Positions 1 through 9,356 are shown, numbered from the stretch's first letter. The stretch is 54,849 nt of DNA from Bacillota bacterium (GCA_029225225.1 JAQXWB010000071.1:1-54849); one strand, 5' to 3'. Made by a program: numbers and translations. The notes: generated by a model from the letters alone, not told the origin.

Positions 1-538
1 ATGTAGTCGGTAGTTCCTGCACCGGCGCGCCGGGGTCGTCGCGCCCTACGGCGAGAGTGCATTCTAACGTCGTAGGGCACGACGACTCGGCGTGCCGTCC
101 GCGTAAGCGGCAGACGGTACCAATGAACAAATCCGTACGCACTTGGTAGTTTCTACTCGCGGCGGGGACATGTCCCCGGCTTACAAGAGATTGCCACGGC
201 GCAAGCGCCTCGCAATGACAAGGAAAGGCACCCCTATTATGTCATTGCGAGGAGCGCAGCGACGTGGCAATCTATTTTTCTCCTATATGTATACAGCACC
301 AAAATTCGCACGCACCTCTGTAGGGCGGGGACATGTCCCCGCCGTCCGCGTAAGCGGCAGACAGTACACAAAAACAGGTTTGTATGTAGTCGGTAGTTCC
401 TGCACCGGCGCGCCGGGGTCGTCGCGCCCTACGGCGAGAGTGCATTCTAACGTCGTAGGGCATGACCACTGAGCGTGTCGAGATTGCCACGGCGCAAGCG
501 CCTCGCAATGACAGAGTCCTAAGCAATCGCCATGAATG
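1..538. repeat. Mosaic of interspersed palindromic repeats downstream of the ribosomal operon
   Basis: No convincing gene lies here. Positions 1-80 recur almost exactly at 384-463 as a direct repeat. A GGGGACATGTCCCC palindrome occurs at 164-177 and again, extended to GGCGGGGACATGTCCCCGCC, at 324-343. An inverted repeat spans 188-273, with its left arm beginning AGATTGCCAC and its right arm ending GTGGCAATCT. A half copy of that element is at 481-513. The same building blocks return elsewhere in the window (18310-18560, 22350-22460, 54640-54849). I infer a genome-wide, non-coding REP/MITE-like family. Short ORFs across it are low-complexity repeat translations. Confidence 0.8.
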
Positions 539-577
539 AAAAAGCCCCGAGGTGCGTTTGCACTTCGGGAGCTTTTT
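539..577 (-). terminator. Rho-independent terminator after rplQ
   Basis: On the minus strand a stem of about 12 bp (CCCGAAGTGC / GCACCTCGGG) with a four-base loop is followed by GCTTTTT. It lies just past the rplQ stop and closes the S10-spc-alpha cluster. Confidence 0.85.
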
Positions 578-585
578 ATTCTTGA

Positions 586-927
586 TCACACCAGCTCGAT
601 GATCGCCATCTCGGCTGCGTCGCCGCGGCGGGCGCCGATGCGGGTAACTCTCGTGTAGCCGCCGTTACGGTCAGCGTACTTCGGAGCCACTTCCTTGAAC
701 AGCTTGTGCGCGACATCTTCCTTCGTGATGTAGGAGAGCGCTCTGCGGTATGCGGCGAGGTCGCCCTTCTTGCCGAGGGTGATCATCTTCTCCGCGACCG
801 GCTGCACTTCCTTTGCACGGCAGAAAGTCGTTTCGAGCTTGCCGTTCTCCAGCAGGTCAGTGGTGAGCTGACGGAGCATCGCTTTACGCTGATCGCTCGT
901 TCTGCCGAGCTTACGGGTTCCAAACAT
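586..927 (-). CDS. rplQ: 50S ribosomal protein L17
   Basis: L17 is a 23S rRNA-binding protein near the exit tunnel of the large subunit. The 113-residue product has the family's usual length. It opens with the [15 protein letters not shown] signature and ends with the conserved [11 protein letters not shown] and [11 protein letters not shown] stretches. It is the last gene of the cluster, following rpoA as is normal in Firmicutes, and a terminator lies directly downstream. Truncation is not seen. The ATG has an AAGGAGG-type ribosome binding site. Confidence 0.97.
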   Translation of the reverse strand: MFGTRKLGRTSDQRKAMLRQLTTDLLENGKLETTFCRAKEVQPVAEKMITLGKKGDLAAYRRALSYITKEDVAHKLFKEVAPKYADRNGGYTRVTRIGARRGDAAEMAIIELV

Positions 928-969
928 TCGTATTTCCTCCTTCTTGAAAGGTAAAACGGGATTTCGTTA

Positions 970-1926
970 TCAGTTATTGCCGGACTCTTCCGTGGCGAGG
1001 GACAGACCCATCATCGCCAGCTTGTTCTGCACTTCGTCCAGCGACTTCTTGCCCATGTTACGAACCTTCATCATTTCCTCCGGCGTTCTGGAGATCAGAT
1101 CGCGGACGGTGTTGATGTTGGCGCGCTTGAGGCAGTTGAAGCTGCGGACGGAAAGATCAAGCTCCTCGATCGTCAGCTTGAGGGCAGGCGGATCGACATC
1201 CTGATTCTTCTCGCGCACGATGGACTGGCTCGCGACCGTCTCGGACAGGTCGGTGAACAGCGTCAGGTGCTCGGTCAGAATCTTTGCAGCGATGGAGACG
1301 GCATCCTTTGCCGTGGTGGACGCGTCGGTCCAGACCTCCAAGGTCAGCTTATCGAAGTCTGTCATGTTGCCGACACGGGTGTTCTCAACCGTGTAGTTGA
1401 CCTTGTAAACCGGAGAATACAGGGAGTCTACGGGGATCACACCGATGGGGGTCTGCGGCGTCTTGTTGCGGTCGGCAGGGACATAGCCTCTGCCGCGGCT
1501 CATCGTGATCTCCATATTGAGCGAGGCATCCGGACCGAGAGAGCAGATGTGCAGATCCTTGTTGATGATCTCCACCTCGTCATCGGTCTTGATGTCGCCG
1601 GCAGTGACCTCGCACTCGCCGGTCGCGTCAATATAAACGGTCTTCACGCCGTCGCAGTTCATTTTAGAGATAATCCGCTTCACATTCAGAACGATCTCGG
1701 TGACGTCTTCCTTGACGCCGGGGATCGTCGAGAATTCGTGCTGCACGCCCGCGATCTTGATGGAGGTCGCAGCGGTGCCGGGCAGCGAAGAAAGCAGGAT
1801 TCTTCTCAAGGAGTTACCCAAGGTCGTGCCGTAGCCCCTTTCCAGCGGCTCGACGATAAACACGCCATGGGAAGGATCTTCGGGAGAGTCAATACACTCG
1901 ATTCGCGGCTTGTCAATTTCTACCAT
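970..1926 (-). CDS. rpoA: RNA polymerase alpha subunit
   Basis: Alpha dimerises to nucleate assembly of RNA polymerase, and its C-terminal domain contacts UP elements and activators. The N-terminal domain (about residues 1-235) contains the dimer-interface motif [15 protein letters not shown]. The C-terminal helix-hairpin-helix domain (about 250-315) has [16 protein letters not shown] and [11 protein letters not shown]. The length of 318 is typical. The gene sits between rpsD and rplQ, so its synthesis is tied to that of ribosomal proteins. An 80-nt gap from rpsD shows no obvious promoter. Confidence 0.98.
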   Translation of the reverse strand: MVEIDKPRIECIDSPEDPSHGVFIVEPLERGYGTTLGNSLRRILLSSLPGTAATSIKIAGVQHEFSTIPGVKEDVTEIVLNVKRIISKMNCDGVKTVYIDATGECEVTAGDIKTDDEVEIINKDLHICSLGPDASLNMEITMSRGRGYVPADRNKTPQTPIGVIPVDSLYSPVYKVNYTVENTRVGNMTDFDKLTLEVWTDASTTAKDAVSIAAKILTEHLTLFTDLSETVASQSIVREKNQDVDPPALKLTIEELDLSVRSFNCLKRANINTVRDLISRTPEEMMKVRNMGKKSLDEVQNKLAMMGLSLATEESGNN

Positions 1927-2006
1927 TTACTAATACCCTCCTTATTAATGTGCAAAGCAAACGCTCTGCCTTGTAAAACAGCTTACCAATAAACGAGGGT
2001 GAAGCG

Positions 2007-2603
2007 TTATTTGGAGTACAACTCGACGATGAGGTGTTCTGCAATCTCGAAGTCGATATCGTCTCTCGCCGGCAGTGCAAGAACCTTGCCCGTGAGGGTG
2101 TTCTTGTCGCGGTCAAGCCACTTCGGAGCGGCGACGAAAGCATCGTCTTCCTTCAGCTTCTTAAAACGATTGTTGGAGCAGCTCTTCTCGCTGACGGCGA
2201 TGACGTCGCCGGTCTTGACGAGATAGGACGGGATATTGACGCGCTTGCCGTTGACGGTGTAGTGACCGTGGTTGACAAGCTGACGCGCCTCGCGGCGGGT
2301 CGCGGCAAAGCCGAGACGATAGACGACATTATCCAGTCTGCGCTCGATCAGGCTGAGCAGAACCTCGCCGGTGTTGCCTTCGGCGCGGGCAGCCTTCTCG
2401 TAGTACATACGGAACTGCTTCTCAAGGATACCGTAAACGAATTTGACCTTCTGCTTCTCAGTGAGCTGCATAGCATACTCGGACTTCTTTGCTCTTCTCT
2501 GACCGCCGGGGTTCTTATTGGAAGTCTTGGAATAACCCATAACGGCAGGAGAAACGCCGAGCGTACGGCAACGCTTGAGAACGGGCTGAGTATTTTTTGC
2601 CAT
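2007..2603 (-). CDS. rpsD: 30S ribosomal protein S4
   Basis: S4 is a primary 16S rRNA-binding protein that starts 30S body assembly and takes part in decoding fidelity. The S4 RNA-binding domain lies at about residues 89-150, with RRLDNVVYRLGFAATRREAR and VNHGHYTVNGKRV. The N-terminal region has only one cysteine, so this is the zinc-free form, unlike the zinc-binding S14, L36 and L24 encoded in the same cluster. In other Firmicutes S4 often represses its own synthesis, but no S4 leader was identified here. Confidence 0.97.
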   Translation of the reverse strand: MAKNTQPVLKRCRTLGVSPAVMGYSKTSNKNPGGQRRAKKSEYAMQLTEKQKVKFVYGILEKQFRMYYEKAARAEGNTGEVLLSLIERRLDNVVYRLGFAATRREARQLVNHGHYTVNGKRVNIPSYLVKTGDVIAVSEKSCSNNRFKKLKEDDAFVAAPKWLDRDKNTLTGKVLALPARDDIDFEIAEHLIVELYSK

Positions 2604-2626
2604 TCTGACTTTTCCTCCTTAATGAA

Positions 2627-3028
2627 TTAGACGCGGCGTCTCTTGGGGGGACGGCAGCCATTGTGGGGAATGGGGGTGACATCCTTAATAGAGACAACTT
2701 CCAGACCAGCCGACTGCAATGCACGGATGGCAGCCTCACGGCCTTGACCGGGACCCTTGACATAGACTTCGACGGTCTTCAGACCGCAGGAGTCGATGGC
2801 TGCCTTCGCAGCGGTCTCGGCGCACATCTGCGCAGCGTACGGGGTGGACTTACGGGAGCCGCGGAAGCCGAGGCCGCCGGAGGAAGCCCAAGAAAGGGCG
2901 TTGCCCTGCAGGTCGGTAACGGTGACCATGGTGTTGTTGAAAGAGGAACGGATATGAACGGCGCCCTTTTCAACATTCTTGCGCTCGCGACGGCGCTTGA
3001 CGACTTTCTTTGCATTAGCCTTTGCCAT
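2627..3028 (-). CDS. rpsK: 30S ribosomal protein S11
   Basis: S11 is a platform protein of the small subunit that contacts the Shine-Dalgarno helix region of 16S rRNA. The 133-residue product carries the family signature ([15 protein letters not shown]) and the conserved tail [14 protein letters not shown] lysine/arginine-rich N-terminus precedes the globular fold. It lies between rpsM and rpsD with 14- and 23-nt spacers, consistent with one transcript. Confidence 0.97.
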   Translation of the reverse strand: MAKANAKKVVKRRRERKNVEKGAVHIRSSFNNTMVTVTDLQGNALSWASSGGLGFRGSRKSTPYAAQMCAETAAKAAIDSCGLKTVEVYVKGPGQGREAAIRALQSAGLEVVSIKDVTPIPHNGCRPPKRRRV

Positions 3029-3042
3029 TTACATATCCCTCC

Positions 3043-3411
3043 TTACTTCTTCTTATTGGCGATGGTCTTCTTCGGGCCCTTACGGGTACGAGCGTTGGTC
3101 TTGGTGCGCTGACCGCGGACGGGCAGACCACGGCGATGACGCATGCCGCGGTAGCAGCCGATCTCAGTCAGGCGCTTAATGTTCAGAGCGACTTCACGGC
3201 GGAGGTCGCCTTCGATGGTGTAGTTCTTGTCGATGACATCACGCAGTGCAGCTTCCTGATCTTCCGTAAGATCCTTCACGCGGGTGTCGGGGTTTACGCC
3301 AGCCATCTTGAGGATGTCGTTGGCGCTCTTTCTGCCGATGCCGAAGATATAAGTGAGTCCGATCTCAATTCTCTTCTCGCGGGGCAGGTCAATACCAGCA
3401 ATACGTGCCAT
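3043..3411 (-). CDS. rpsM: 30S ribosomal protein S13
   Basis: S13 is a head protein of the 30S subunit. It forms bridges to the 50S subunit and touches the P-site tRNA with its basic tail. The product (122 aa) starts [14 protein letters not shown], has the helix-two-turns-helix signature around [11 protein letters not shown], and contains [18 protein letters not shown], followed by a basic lysine-rich end ([14 protein letters not shown]). Its length and composition match the family. Confidence 0.97.
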   Translation of the reverse strand: MARIAGIDLPREKRIEIGLTYIFGIGRKSANDILKMAGVNPDTRVKDLTEDQEAALRDVIDKNYTIEGDLRREVALNIKRLTEIGCYRGMRHRRGLPVRGQRTKTNARTRKGPKKTIANKKK

Positions 3412-3430
3412 TTACTTCCAGCACCTCCTA

Positions 3431-3544
3431 TTAGCCTTGTCTCTGCTTATGCTTGGGATTTTCGCAAATTACCATGACGCGACCCTTGCGCTTGATGATC
3501 TTGCACTTTTCGCACATGGGCTTCACGGACGGTCTAACCTTCAT
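3431..3544 (-). CDS. rpmJ: 50S ribosomal protein L36 (zinc form)
   Basis: This 37-codon gene lies between infA and rpsM, the normal Firmicutes position. The translation begins [15 protein letters not shown] and ends [10 protein letters not shown]. The Cys-x2-Cys pair, a third cysteine and the C-terminal histidine form the zinc site typical of the C+ form of L36. The protein is a small late-assembling component of the 50S subunit. The frame is open from ATG to TAA. Confidence 0.95.
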   Translation of the reverse strand: MKVRPSVKPMCEKCKIIKRKGRVMVICENPKHKQRQG

Positions 3545-3580
3545 ACTGTTTAACCTCCATATGAGAACAATGTCTCGTTT

Positions 3581-3799
3581 CTACTTGCTTCTCCATGTGA
3601 TCCGGCCTTGGGTCAGATCGTACGGAGACATCTGAACAGTTACCTTGTCACCGGGCAAGATCTTGATATAGTTCATTCTGAGCTTGCCGGAAATGTGTGC
3701 CAGAATGGTATGCTCGCCGCCGATCTTGACTTTGAACATGGCATTCGGCAGTGCATCTGTCACGATGCCCTCAAGTTCGATTACGTCGTCTTTTGCCAA
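3581..3799 (-). CDS. infA: Translation initiation factor IF-1
   Basis: IF-1 is an OB-fold protein that occupies the A site of the 30S subunit during initiation. The 72-residue product has the expected length, with [12 protein letters not shown] at the start, the RNA-binding core [19 protein letters not shown] and the end [14 protein letters not shown]. The only start that keeps the conserved N-terminus is TTG, preceded by GGAGGG about nine bases upstream. The start lies just past the stop of the KOW-domain gene, so translation is probably coupled. Confidence 0.96.
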   Translation of the reverse strand: MAKDDVIELEGIVTDALPNAMFKVKIGGEHTILAHISGKLRMNYIKILPGDKVTVQMSPYDLTQGRITWRSK

Positions 3800-3801
3800 G
3801 T

Positions 3802-4092
3802 CTAAGAACCCTCCTTGGTTGAAACGTTGATTGTCTGACTGATCACAGCCAGTTCCCTTCGTAATTCGCTGTTGAGTATATGCTCGCCGGAACGGATTTT
3901 CGCGGTGAGCGACGAATCATGCCGAGGGAGCTTACGGACGTGCTTTTCCTTTTTACGTTTGGGCTTTTCCACCCGACGCTCCTTGCCGTTCGCGAGGGAA
4001 ACGTACACACCGTCTGTGTCGATCACAAAGAACAGCATTCCCTTATCGCGTCCGGCGACGGATTGAACGAGGTCCGATTTTGATATTTCCAT
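3802..4092 (-). CDS. KOW-domain RNA-binding protein, L14e/L27e-like
   Basis: This 96-residue basic protein starts with a KOW-type beta segment ([18 protein letters not shown] followed by [19 protein letters not shown]), as in the archaeal/eukaryotic L14e-L6e-L27e group. Small proteins of this kind are found between map and infA in many Clostridia. They are presumed to bind ribosomal RNA, but no role has been established that I can name. It sits one base after the map stop and three bases before the infA TTG start, so it is embedded in the operon. The C-terminal half is charged with no motif I recognise. Confidence 0.8.
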   Translation of the reverse strand: MEISKSDLVQSVAGRDKGMLFFVIDTDGVYVSLANGKERRVEKPKRKKEKHVRKLPRHDSSLTAKIRSGEHILNSELRRELAVISQTINVSTKEGS

Positions 4093-4093
4093 A

Positions 4094-4849
4094 TCAAAGC
4101 CCCTCGGTGACGGTGAGAATTTCCGGCTCGCCGTCGGTGATGAGAACAGTATTTTCGTAGTGCGCCGAGAGCTTTCCGTCAGCGGTGACGGTTGTCCAGC
4201 CGTCCTTCAGCACGCGCACGGCTACGGTGCCTTGATTGATCATCGGCTCGATCGCAATCGTCATGCCGCGGACAAGTCTCGGGCCTCTGCGGGGCGTTAC
4301 ATAATTGGGAACCTCCGGCTCCTCGTGCAGATGCTCGCCGACGCCGTGCCCGATAAAATCTCGGACGACGGAGAAACCGTTTGACTCGGCATAGCTCTGT
4401 ACGGCTCGGGAGATATCTACGATGCGATTGCCCTGCCGCGCGAATTTCACGCCCTCGAAAAAGCTCTGTCTCGTGACATCAATCAACCTTTGCGCTTCGG
4501 CGGAGATTTTTCCGCAGGCAAAGGTGGCGGCGCAGTCACCGTGGAAGCCTCCCCAATATGCGCCGACATCGACGGAAACGATGTCGCCCTCCTGCAACAC
4601 TCTGCCGTCGGGGATTCCGTGAATGACGGTATTGTTCACGGAGATACACGCGCTGGCAGGATAGCCGGAGTAGTTGAGGAAGGAAGGCGTTGCGCCTTGT
4701 GACACGATAAAATCGTGGACAGCTTTGTCAATCTCCTTGGTTGTTACGCCGGGTCTTACCATATCCCCTGCCAAAGCACGGGCTGCCGCGGTAATTTTAC
4801 AGGCGCGGCGCATCACGGAGATTTCACGTTCATTTTTTACCGGGATCAT
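4094..4849 (-). CDS. map: Methionine aminopeptidase, type I
   Basis: This enzyme removes the initiator methionine from nascent proteins in the cytosol. The 251-residue pita-bread fold has all five metal ligands: Asp in SVDVG, Asp in FHGDCAATF, His in GHGVGEHLHEEP, Glu in IEPMI, and Glu in HYENTV. There is no N-terminal zinc-finger extension, so it is the short type Ia form. Its ATG overlaps the adk stop by four bases (ATGA). The order adk-map-KOW-infA is standard for Clostridia. Confidence 0.97.
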   Translation of the reverse strand: MIPVKNEREISVMRRACKITAAARALAGDMVRPGVTTKEIDKAVHDFIVSQGATPSFLNYSGYPASACISVNNTVIHGIPDGRVLQEGDIVSVDVGAYWGGFHGDCAATFACGKISAEAQRLIDVTRQSFFEGVKFARQGNRIVDISRAVQSYAESNGFSVVRDFIGHGVGEHLHEEPEVPNYVTPRRGPRLVRGMTIAIEPMINQGTVAVRVLKDGWTTVTADGKLSAHYENTVLITDGEPEILTVTEGL

Positions 4850-5484
4850 TCCGATCCCCCTAATGCCGCCATAATATCACGAGTTGCATCCTCGATGGGC
4901 TGGTTGCCCTCGACAAGCCGCAGCTTGCCGAGCTTTGCGTAAAAGCCCTTGAGTGCTTCGGTCTCGGCGTGGTAGACCTCCAAGCGATGACGCACCGTTT
5001 CGGGCGTATCATCCTTTCGGATCACCAATTCGGAACCGCACGCATTGCAGATGCCCTCCGTCTTGGGCGGGTTAGCGACGATGTGATAGCTCGCGCCGCA
5101 GGTGCCGCAAACGCGGCGTCCGGTCATGCGCGCCTCGATCACCTCGTCGGCGATTTCAATGGAGACGACACGGTCAATTTCGATGCCTTGCTCCAAAAGG
5201 GCTTCTGCCTGCGGGATCGTGCGGGGCATACCGTCTAAGATATAGCCGTCCGCACAATCCGGCTCGGCGAGCCGCTCCCGGACGATGCCGATGATGACAT
5301 CGTCGGGAACAAGCATACCCTTGTCCATGAAACTCTTGGCTCTCAATCCGGTTTCCGTACCGTTCTTGATTGCTTCCCGAAGGATGTTCCCGGTCGAGAT
5401 GGTGGGAATATGCAGCCGTTTGGAGATGATCTCCGCCTGCGTTCCCTTGCCTGCGCCGGGCGCTCCCAACAGAATCAGTCTCAT
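4846..5484 (-). CDS. adk: Adenylate kinase with zinc LID
   Basis: Adenylate kinase interconverts ATP+AMP and 2 ADP and sets the cellular adenylate balance. The P-loop GAPGAGKGTQA is at residues 7-17, the AMP-binding segment ISTGNILREA follows, and DGMPRT is the NMP-site motif. The LID (about 125-160) carries two Cys-x2-Cys pairs (CGTCGASYH and CNACG), the four-cysteine zinc site common in Gram-positive adenylate kinases. The length of 212 is typical. It follows secY by 12 bases. Confidence 0.97.
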   Translation of the reverse strand: MRLILLGAPGAGKGTQAEIISKRLHIPTISTGNILREAIKNGTETGLRAKSFMDKGMLVPDDVIIGIVRERLAEPDCADGYILDGMPRTIPQAEALLEQGIEIDRVVSIEIADEVIEARMTGRRVCGTCGASYHIVANPPKTEGICNACGSELVIRKDDTPETVRHRLEVYHAETEALKGFYAKLGKLRLVEGNQPIEDATRDIMAALGGSE

Positions 5485-5496
5485 GCTCCGCCTCCG

Positions 5497-6789
5497 TTAT
5501 TTCTCAAGGAAGCCGGAGTAGTTGCGCATCATCATCTGTGCCTCGATCGCGGTGACGGTCTCGAGTGCAACGCTGACAACGATGATGACGGAAGTACCGC
5601 CGAAGGAGAACTGCGTGTTCTGCATCACGACGCCGAGGATGATCGGAATGACCGCAATGATGCCGAGGTAGATCGCGCCGAAGAGGGTGATCTTATTGAT
5701 GACCTTGCGGATGAAATCCGAAGTCGGACGTCCCGGACGGAAGCCGGGGATGAAGCCGCCGTTCTTCTTGAGGTTGTTGGCAACCTCGACGGGATTGTAC
5801 TGGATCGTCGCATAGAAGTAGCTGAAGCCGATGATGAGCAGCAGATAGAGCACTGCGTAGATCGCGCTCTTATTGTCGAAGATATTGCGGTAAGCCCAGT
5901 TGCTCGTCCAGCCGCCGAACGCGCAGATCGTTGCGGGGAAGCTTGCGATGGACTGCGCGAAGATGATCGGCATAACGCCGGACATATTGACCTTGATGGG
6001 CAAATGGGTGTTCTGACCGCCATAGACCTTACGGCCGACAACGCGCTTGGCGTACTGCACAGGAATTCTGCGCTCCGCCTGCGAGACATAAACGATGAAG
6101 ACGATGATCGCCAGCATACCGACGACAAGCGCCAGCGCCCAGTACCACTTGCTCCAAAGCAGATCGTTCCAGATCGGAGCGATGATGCCGCCGGGGATAC
6201 GGGCAATGATGTTGGCAAACAGGATCATGGAGATGCCGTTGCCGATGCCGTGCTCGGTGATCTGCTCGCCCAACCACATGACCAGCGTGGAGCCGGCGGT
6301 GAAGGTCAGGATGATCACGATCGCGGGCAGGACGCCGGTCTTCGTGAGCAGGAGGTTGCTGTATGCGCTGTTATAGTTGGTGAGCATGACATAGTAGGCA
6401 AAGCCCATCAGCAGGCCCAAAGCAACCGTGGTGATGCGGGTGATCTTGGTGATCTTCTTCTTGCCCTCTTCGCCGCCTTCCTTGCTCAGTCTTTCGAGCG
6501 CGGGGATGGCGATGGTGAGGAGCTGAATGATAATGGATGCGTTGATATACGGCTGGATCGACAGCGCGAAGATCGTCGCGGTCGAGAACGCATTGCCGGA
6601 CATCATGTTAAACAGGCCGAGGATCGTGCCGCTCAGCTGATCATTAAACATCTGAGACATGCTCTCGACATTGACAAACGGGACAGGAATGACATTACCG
6701 ATACGGTAAAGCAGGATGATCAGGAGCGTGAACAGAAGCTTTCTGCGCAGCTCGGGGATCTTCCAAGCGTTTCGGAGTGTAGTAAGCAC
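5497..6789 (-). CDS. secY: Protein translocase subunit SecY
   Basis: SecY is the membrane pore of the Sec general secretion channel. The 430-residue product has ten predicted transmembrane segments, the plug-region hydrophobic start (LLFTLLIILLYRIGN) and conserved SecY motifs such as GIGNGISMILFANI and ERRIPVQYAKR. The start is GTG, directly abutting the rplO stop. Its ribosome binding site (GAGGTGG) lies inside rplO, so expression is coupled to L15. No SecE or SecG gene is nearby. Confidence 0.97.
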   Translation of the reverse strand: MLTTLRNAWKIPELRRKLLFTLLIILLYRIGNVIPVPFVNVESMSQMFNDQLSGTILGLFNMMSGNAFSTATIFALSIQPYINASIIIQLLTIAIPALERLSKEGGEEGKKKITKITRITTVALGLLMGFAYYVMLTNYNSAYSNLLLTKTGVLPAIVIILTFTAGSTLVMWLGEQITEHGIGNGISMILFANIIARIPGGIIAPIWNDLLWSKWYWALALVVGMLAIIVFIVYVSQAERRIPVQYAKRVVGRKVYGGQNTHLPIKVNMSGVMPIIFAQSIASFPATICAFGGWTSNWAYRNIFDNKSAIYAVLYLLLIIGFSYFYATIQYNPVEVANNLKKNGGFIPGFRPGRPTSDFIRKVINKITLFGAIYLGIIAVIPIILGVVMQNTQFSFGGTSVIIVVSVALETVTAIEAQMMMRNYSGFLEK

Positions 6790-7230
6790 TTACACCACCT
6801 CAGCCTTTCCGCCTGCCTCCTCGATCTTAGCTTTGGCAGAACCAGAGAACGCCGCTGCCTTGACAGTCAGCTTCTTCGTGAGTGTGCCGTTGGACAGAAC
6901 CTTCAGACCGTTCTTGCAGTCACGGATAATGCCCTTTTCTTCGAGCGCAGCCGCATCGACCACAGCGCCGTTCTCGAACGCGTTCAGCGCGCCGACATTG
7001 ACAGCCGTGAGGGGCTTTGCGAAGATGTTATTGAAGCCGCGCTTCGGGATGCGGCGTGCCAGAGGCATCTGGCCGCCTTCGAAGCCGACACGGACCTTGC
7101 CGCCGGAGCGGGCCTTCTGACCCTTGTGACCGCGGCCTGCGGTCTTGCCGTTGCCGGTGCCGCAGCCACGGCCCTTGCGCTTTGCAACCTGCGTAGAACC
7201 CATGACGGGAGCAAGTTCATGTAATTCCAT
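6790..7230 (-). CDS. rplO: 50S ribosomal protein L15
   Basis: L15 binds 23S rRNA late in 50S assembly. The 146-residue protein has the glycine/arginine-rich N-terminal extension typical of L15 ([21 protein letters not shown]), then the folded domain with [15 protein letters not shown]. The C-terminal part ends with [13 protein letters not shown]. It lies between rpmD and secY, its usual place. Confidence 0.97.
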   Translation of the reverse strand: MELHELAPVMGSTQVAKRKGRGCGTGNGKTAGRGHKGQKARSGGKVRVGFEGGQMPLARRIPKRGFNNIFAKPLTAVNVGALNAFENGAVVDAAALEEKGIIRDCKNGLKVLSNGTLTKKLTVKAAAFSGSAKAKIEEAGGKAEVV

Positions 7231-7243
7231 TCTTGTCTCCTCC

Positions 7244-7426
7244 TTATTCTACTTCGGTGACCTCAAGCAGATAGCCGATCTTGGCGATCTTGCCGCGGGT
7301 CTGCTCATTGTCGGGCTGGATGGTTTCCTGACCGATCTTACGCAGACCGAGGGACTCCGCCGTGGCAATGTGCTTCTGGATACGACCGCTGATGCTCTTG
7401 ACGAGCTTGATCTTTAACTGTGCCAT
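7244..7426 (-). CDS. rpmD: 50S ribosomal protein L30
   Basis: This small (60 aa) L30 starts [14 protein letters not shown] and contains the conserved [14 protein letters not shown] and [18 protein letters not shown] segments. It is complete. L30 is not essential in all bacteria, but its location between rpsE and rplO is conserved. The spacers are 13-14 nt with a GGAGGA ribosome binding site. Confidence 0.96.
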   Translation of the reverse strand: MAQLKIKLVKSISGRIQKHIATAESLGLRKIGQETIQPDNEQTRGKIAKIGYLLEVTEVE

Positions 7427-7440
7427 TGTTCGTATCCTCC

Positions 7441-7953
7441 TTAACCGATGATTTCTTCGACGCTCTTGCCGCGGATGCGTGCGACCTCTTCCGGTCCACG
7501 CAGGCTCAGCAGACCCTGCATCGTCGCCTTAACGACGTTCTGCGGGTTGTTCGAGCGCAGGCACTTGGTACGAATGTTGGTGATACCGACAGCCTCCATG
7601 ACAGCACGCACTGCGCCGCCGGCGATAACGCCGGTACCGACGGAAGCGGGCTTCATGAGAACGGTGCCGGCACCGTAGATGCCGATGACCTCGTGGGGGA
7701 TCGTCGTGCCGGAGAGGGTGACCTTGTGCAGGTTCTTCTTCGCGTTCGCGATGCCCTTGAGGATGGCTTCGGAAACCTCCGCCGCCTTGCCGAGGCCGTA
7801 GCCCACGGTGCCGTTGCCGTCGCCGACGACGACCAGCGCGGAGAATTTCATGACGCGGCCGCCCTTAACGGTCTTGCTGACACGGTTAAGGTAAACGACG
7901 CGTTCGATCATTTCGGGAGCATTGTCCTTTTCAGGAGCTCTGTTATAAGCCAT
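7441..7953 (-). CDS. rpsE: 30S ribosomal protein S5
   Basis: S5 lies at the mRNA entry channel and affects decoding accuracy. The 170-residue product has the double-stranded-RNA-like N-terminal domain ([30 protein letters not shown]) and the S5 C-terminal domain with [20 protein letters not shown]. Length and signature are normal. It lies between rplR and rpmD. Confidence 0.97.
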   Translation of the reverse strand: MAYNRAPEKDNAPEMIERVVYLNRVSKTVKGGRVMKFSALVVVGDGNGTVGYGLGKAAEVSEAILKGIANAKKNLHKVTLSGTTIPHEVIGIYGAGTVLMKPASVGTGVIAGGAVRAVMEAVGITNIRTKCLRSNNPQNVVKATMQGLLSLRGPEEVARIRGKSVEEIIG

Positions 7954-7970
7954 TTTTCCAGTTCCTCCTC

Positions 7971-8330
7971 TTAGAATTTGAGTCCGCCTTCGCGGGCGCC
8001 TTCAGCCAGAGCAGCCACACGGCCGTGATAGACATAACCGCCACGGTCGAATACGACTTCTTCGATGCCCTTGGCCTTCGCACGCGCTGCGACCATCGCG
8101 CCGACCTTCTTGGCAGCCTCGCAGTTGCCGGTCGCGCCTTCGAACTCCTTATCCACGGTAGAAGCGGAAACCAGAGTGACTCCGTTAACATCATCAATGA
8201 TCTGCGCATAGATGTTGGCGTTGCTTCTGAACACATTCAGGCGGGGTCTGCACGGTGTGCCGGAGATCTTACCGCGAACGCGAACGTGGCGCTTCAGGCG
8301 CATTGCCTTCTTATCGGTCTTCTTAATCAT
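7971..8330 (-). CDS. rplR: 50S ribosomal protein L18
   Basis: L18 binds 5S rRNA together with L5 and L25 at the central protuberance. The 119-residue protein contains [21 protein letters not shown] near the start and ends with the conserved [28 protein letters not shown] tail. Its ATG has an AGGAGGTG ribosome binding site seven bases upstream. The gene order rplF-rplR-rpsE is standard. Confidence 0.97.
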   Translation of the reverse strand: MIKKTDKKAMRLKRHVRVRGKISGTPCRPRLNVFRSNANIYAQIIDDVNGVTLVSASTVDKEFEGATGNCEAAKKVGAMVAARAKAKGIEEVVFDRGGYVYHGRVAALAEGAREGGLKF

Positions 8331-8346
8331 TTACGCACACCTCCTA

Positions 8347-8892
8347 TTATTTCTTACCGCCGGCCTTGCCCTCTTTATGGCGAAGGACTTCGGTAGTATA
8401 CTTAATGCCCTTGCCCTTGTAAGGCTCAGGCGGTCTCTTACCGCGAACGTTGGCAGCGAACTGGCCGACCTTCTGCTTGTCGATGCCGCTGATAACGATC
8501 TTGTTGGGAGCGGGAACGTCGATGGTGATGCCGTCGATCTCGTCCATCGTGACGGGATGCGAATAGCCGACGTTCAGGATGAGCTGATTGCCCTGCTTCT
8601 GGGCACGATAGCCAACACCGTTGACCTCAAGCTCCTTGCTGAAGCCCTTCTCGACGCCGACAACCATGTTGTGCAGCAGCGTGCGGGTCAGGCCGTGCAG
8701 GCTCTTGCTCTCGTGCGCATCGTTCGGGCGGGAGACAGTCAGAACTGCGCCCTCCTGCTTGATGATCATTTCATGATGGAATGTGCTCGTCAGTGTACCC
8801 TTGGGACCCTTGACGGTAACGACGTTACCGTCTGCGATAGTCACTTCGACACCCGCCGGTACAGTGATAGGCATTTTGCCGATTCTGGACAT
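8347..8892 (-). CDS. rplF: 50S ribosomal protein L6
   Basis: L6 sits near the factor-binding centre of the 50S subunit. The 181-residue protein has two repeated L6 domains (about residues 1-80 and 90-165). The second carries the family signature region [16 protein letters not shown] followed by the basic tail. It starts [15 protein letters not shown]. It is complete and lies between rpsH and rplR. Confidence 0.97.
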   Translation of the reverse strand: MSRIGKMPITVPAGVEVTIADGNVVTVKGPKGTLTSTFHHEMIIKQEGAVLTVSRPNDAHESKSLHGLTRTLLHNMVVGVEKGFSKELEVNGVGYRAQKQGNQLILNVGYSHPVTMDEIDGITIDVPAPNKIVISGIDKQKVGQFAANVRGKRPPEPYKGKGIKYTTEVLRHKEGKAGGKK

Positions 8893-8904
8893 AATGTTAC
8901 CTCC

Positions 8905-9303
8905 TTACCAGACGAACGCAAGGACTTCGCCGCCGACATGCGCCGCGCGAGCAGCCTTGTCGGTCATAACGCCCTTGGATGTGGAAATGATGGCAATACC
9001 GAGGCCGCGGAGGACCTTCGGAAGCTCGTCAGCACCGGCATAGACACGCAGGCCGGGCTTGGAGACGCGGCGAAGACCGGTGAGGACCTTCTCCTTATTG
9101 CCGAGATACTTCAGGGTGATGTGAATCATGCCCTGCTTGCCGTCCTCTTCGACGGTGTAGGACTTGATGTAGCCCTCGTCGAGCAGGATCTTTGCGATGT
9201 CCTTCTTCAAATTGGAAGCGGGGACATCCACGGTGTCGTGCTTTGCAGAGTTAGCGTTCCGGATTCTGGTCAGCATATCTGCTACGGGATCGGTGATTTG
9301 CAT
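8905..9303 (-). CDS. rpsH: 30S ribosomal protein S8
   Basis: S8 binds the central domain of 16S rRNA. In E. coli it also represses the spc operon by binding its mRNA. The 132-residue product starts [17 protein letters not shown] and ends with [27 protein letters not shown], the family signature. It is separated from rpsZ by an unusually long 167-nt spacer that contains a strong hairpin. Neighbouring spacers are 10-20 nt. Confidence 0.97.
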   Translation of the reverse strand: MQITDPVADMLTRIRNANSAKHDTVDVPASNLKKDIAKILLDEGYIKSYTVEEDGKQGMIHITLKYLGNKEKVLTGLRRVSKPGLRVYAGADELPKVLRGLGIAIISTSKGVMTDKAARAAHVGGEVLAFVW

Positions 9304-9356
9304 GTGTTTGACCTCCTTTAGAAGTTACGGGCTGAACCCGTTAAGACGCCGGAGTA

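Noticed and set aside
143-589. Short ORFs in the repeat mosaic (109 and 105 codons)
   Set aside because: They translate the interspersed repeats, recur with each repeat copy and have no ribosome binding site.
5410-7224. 604-codon plus-strand ORF opposite secY and rplO
   Set aside because: It is antisense to two clearly conserved genes, is rich in Asp/Arg/Ala and has no recognisable domain. It is a GC-rich shadow frame.
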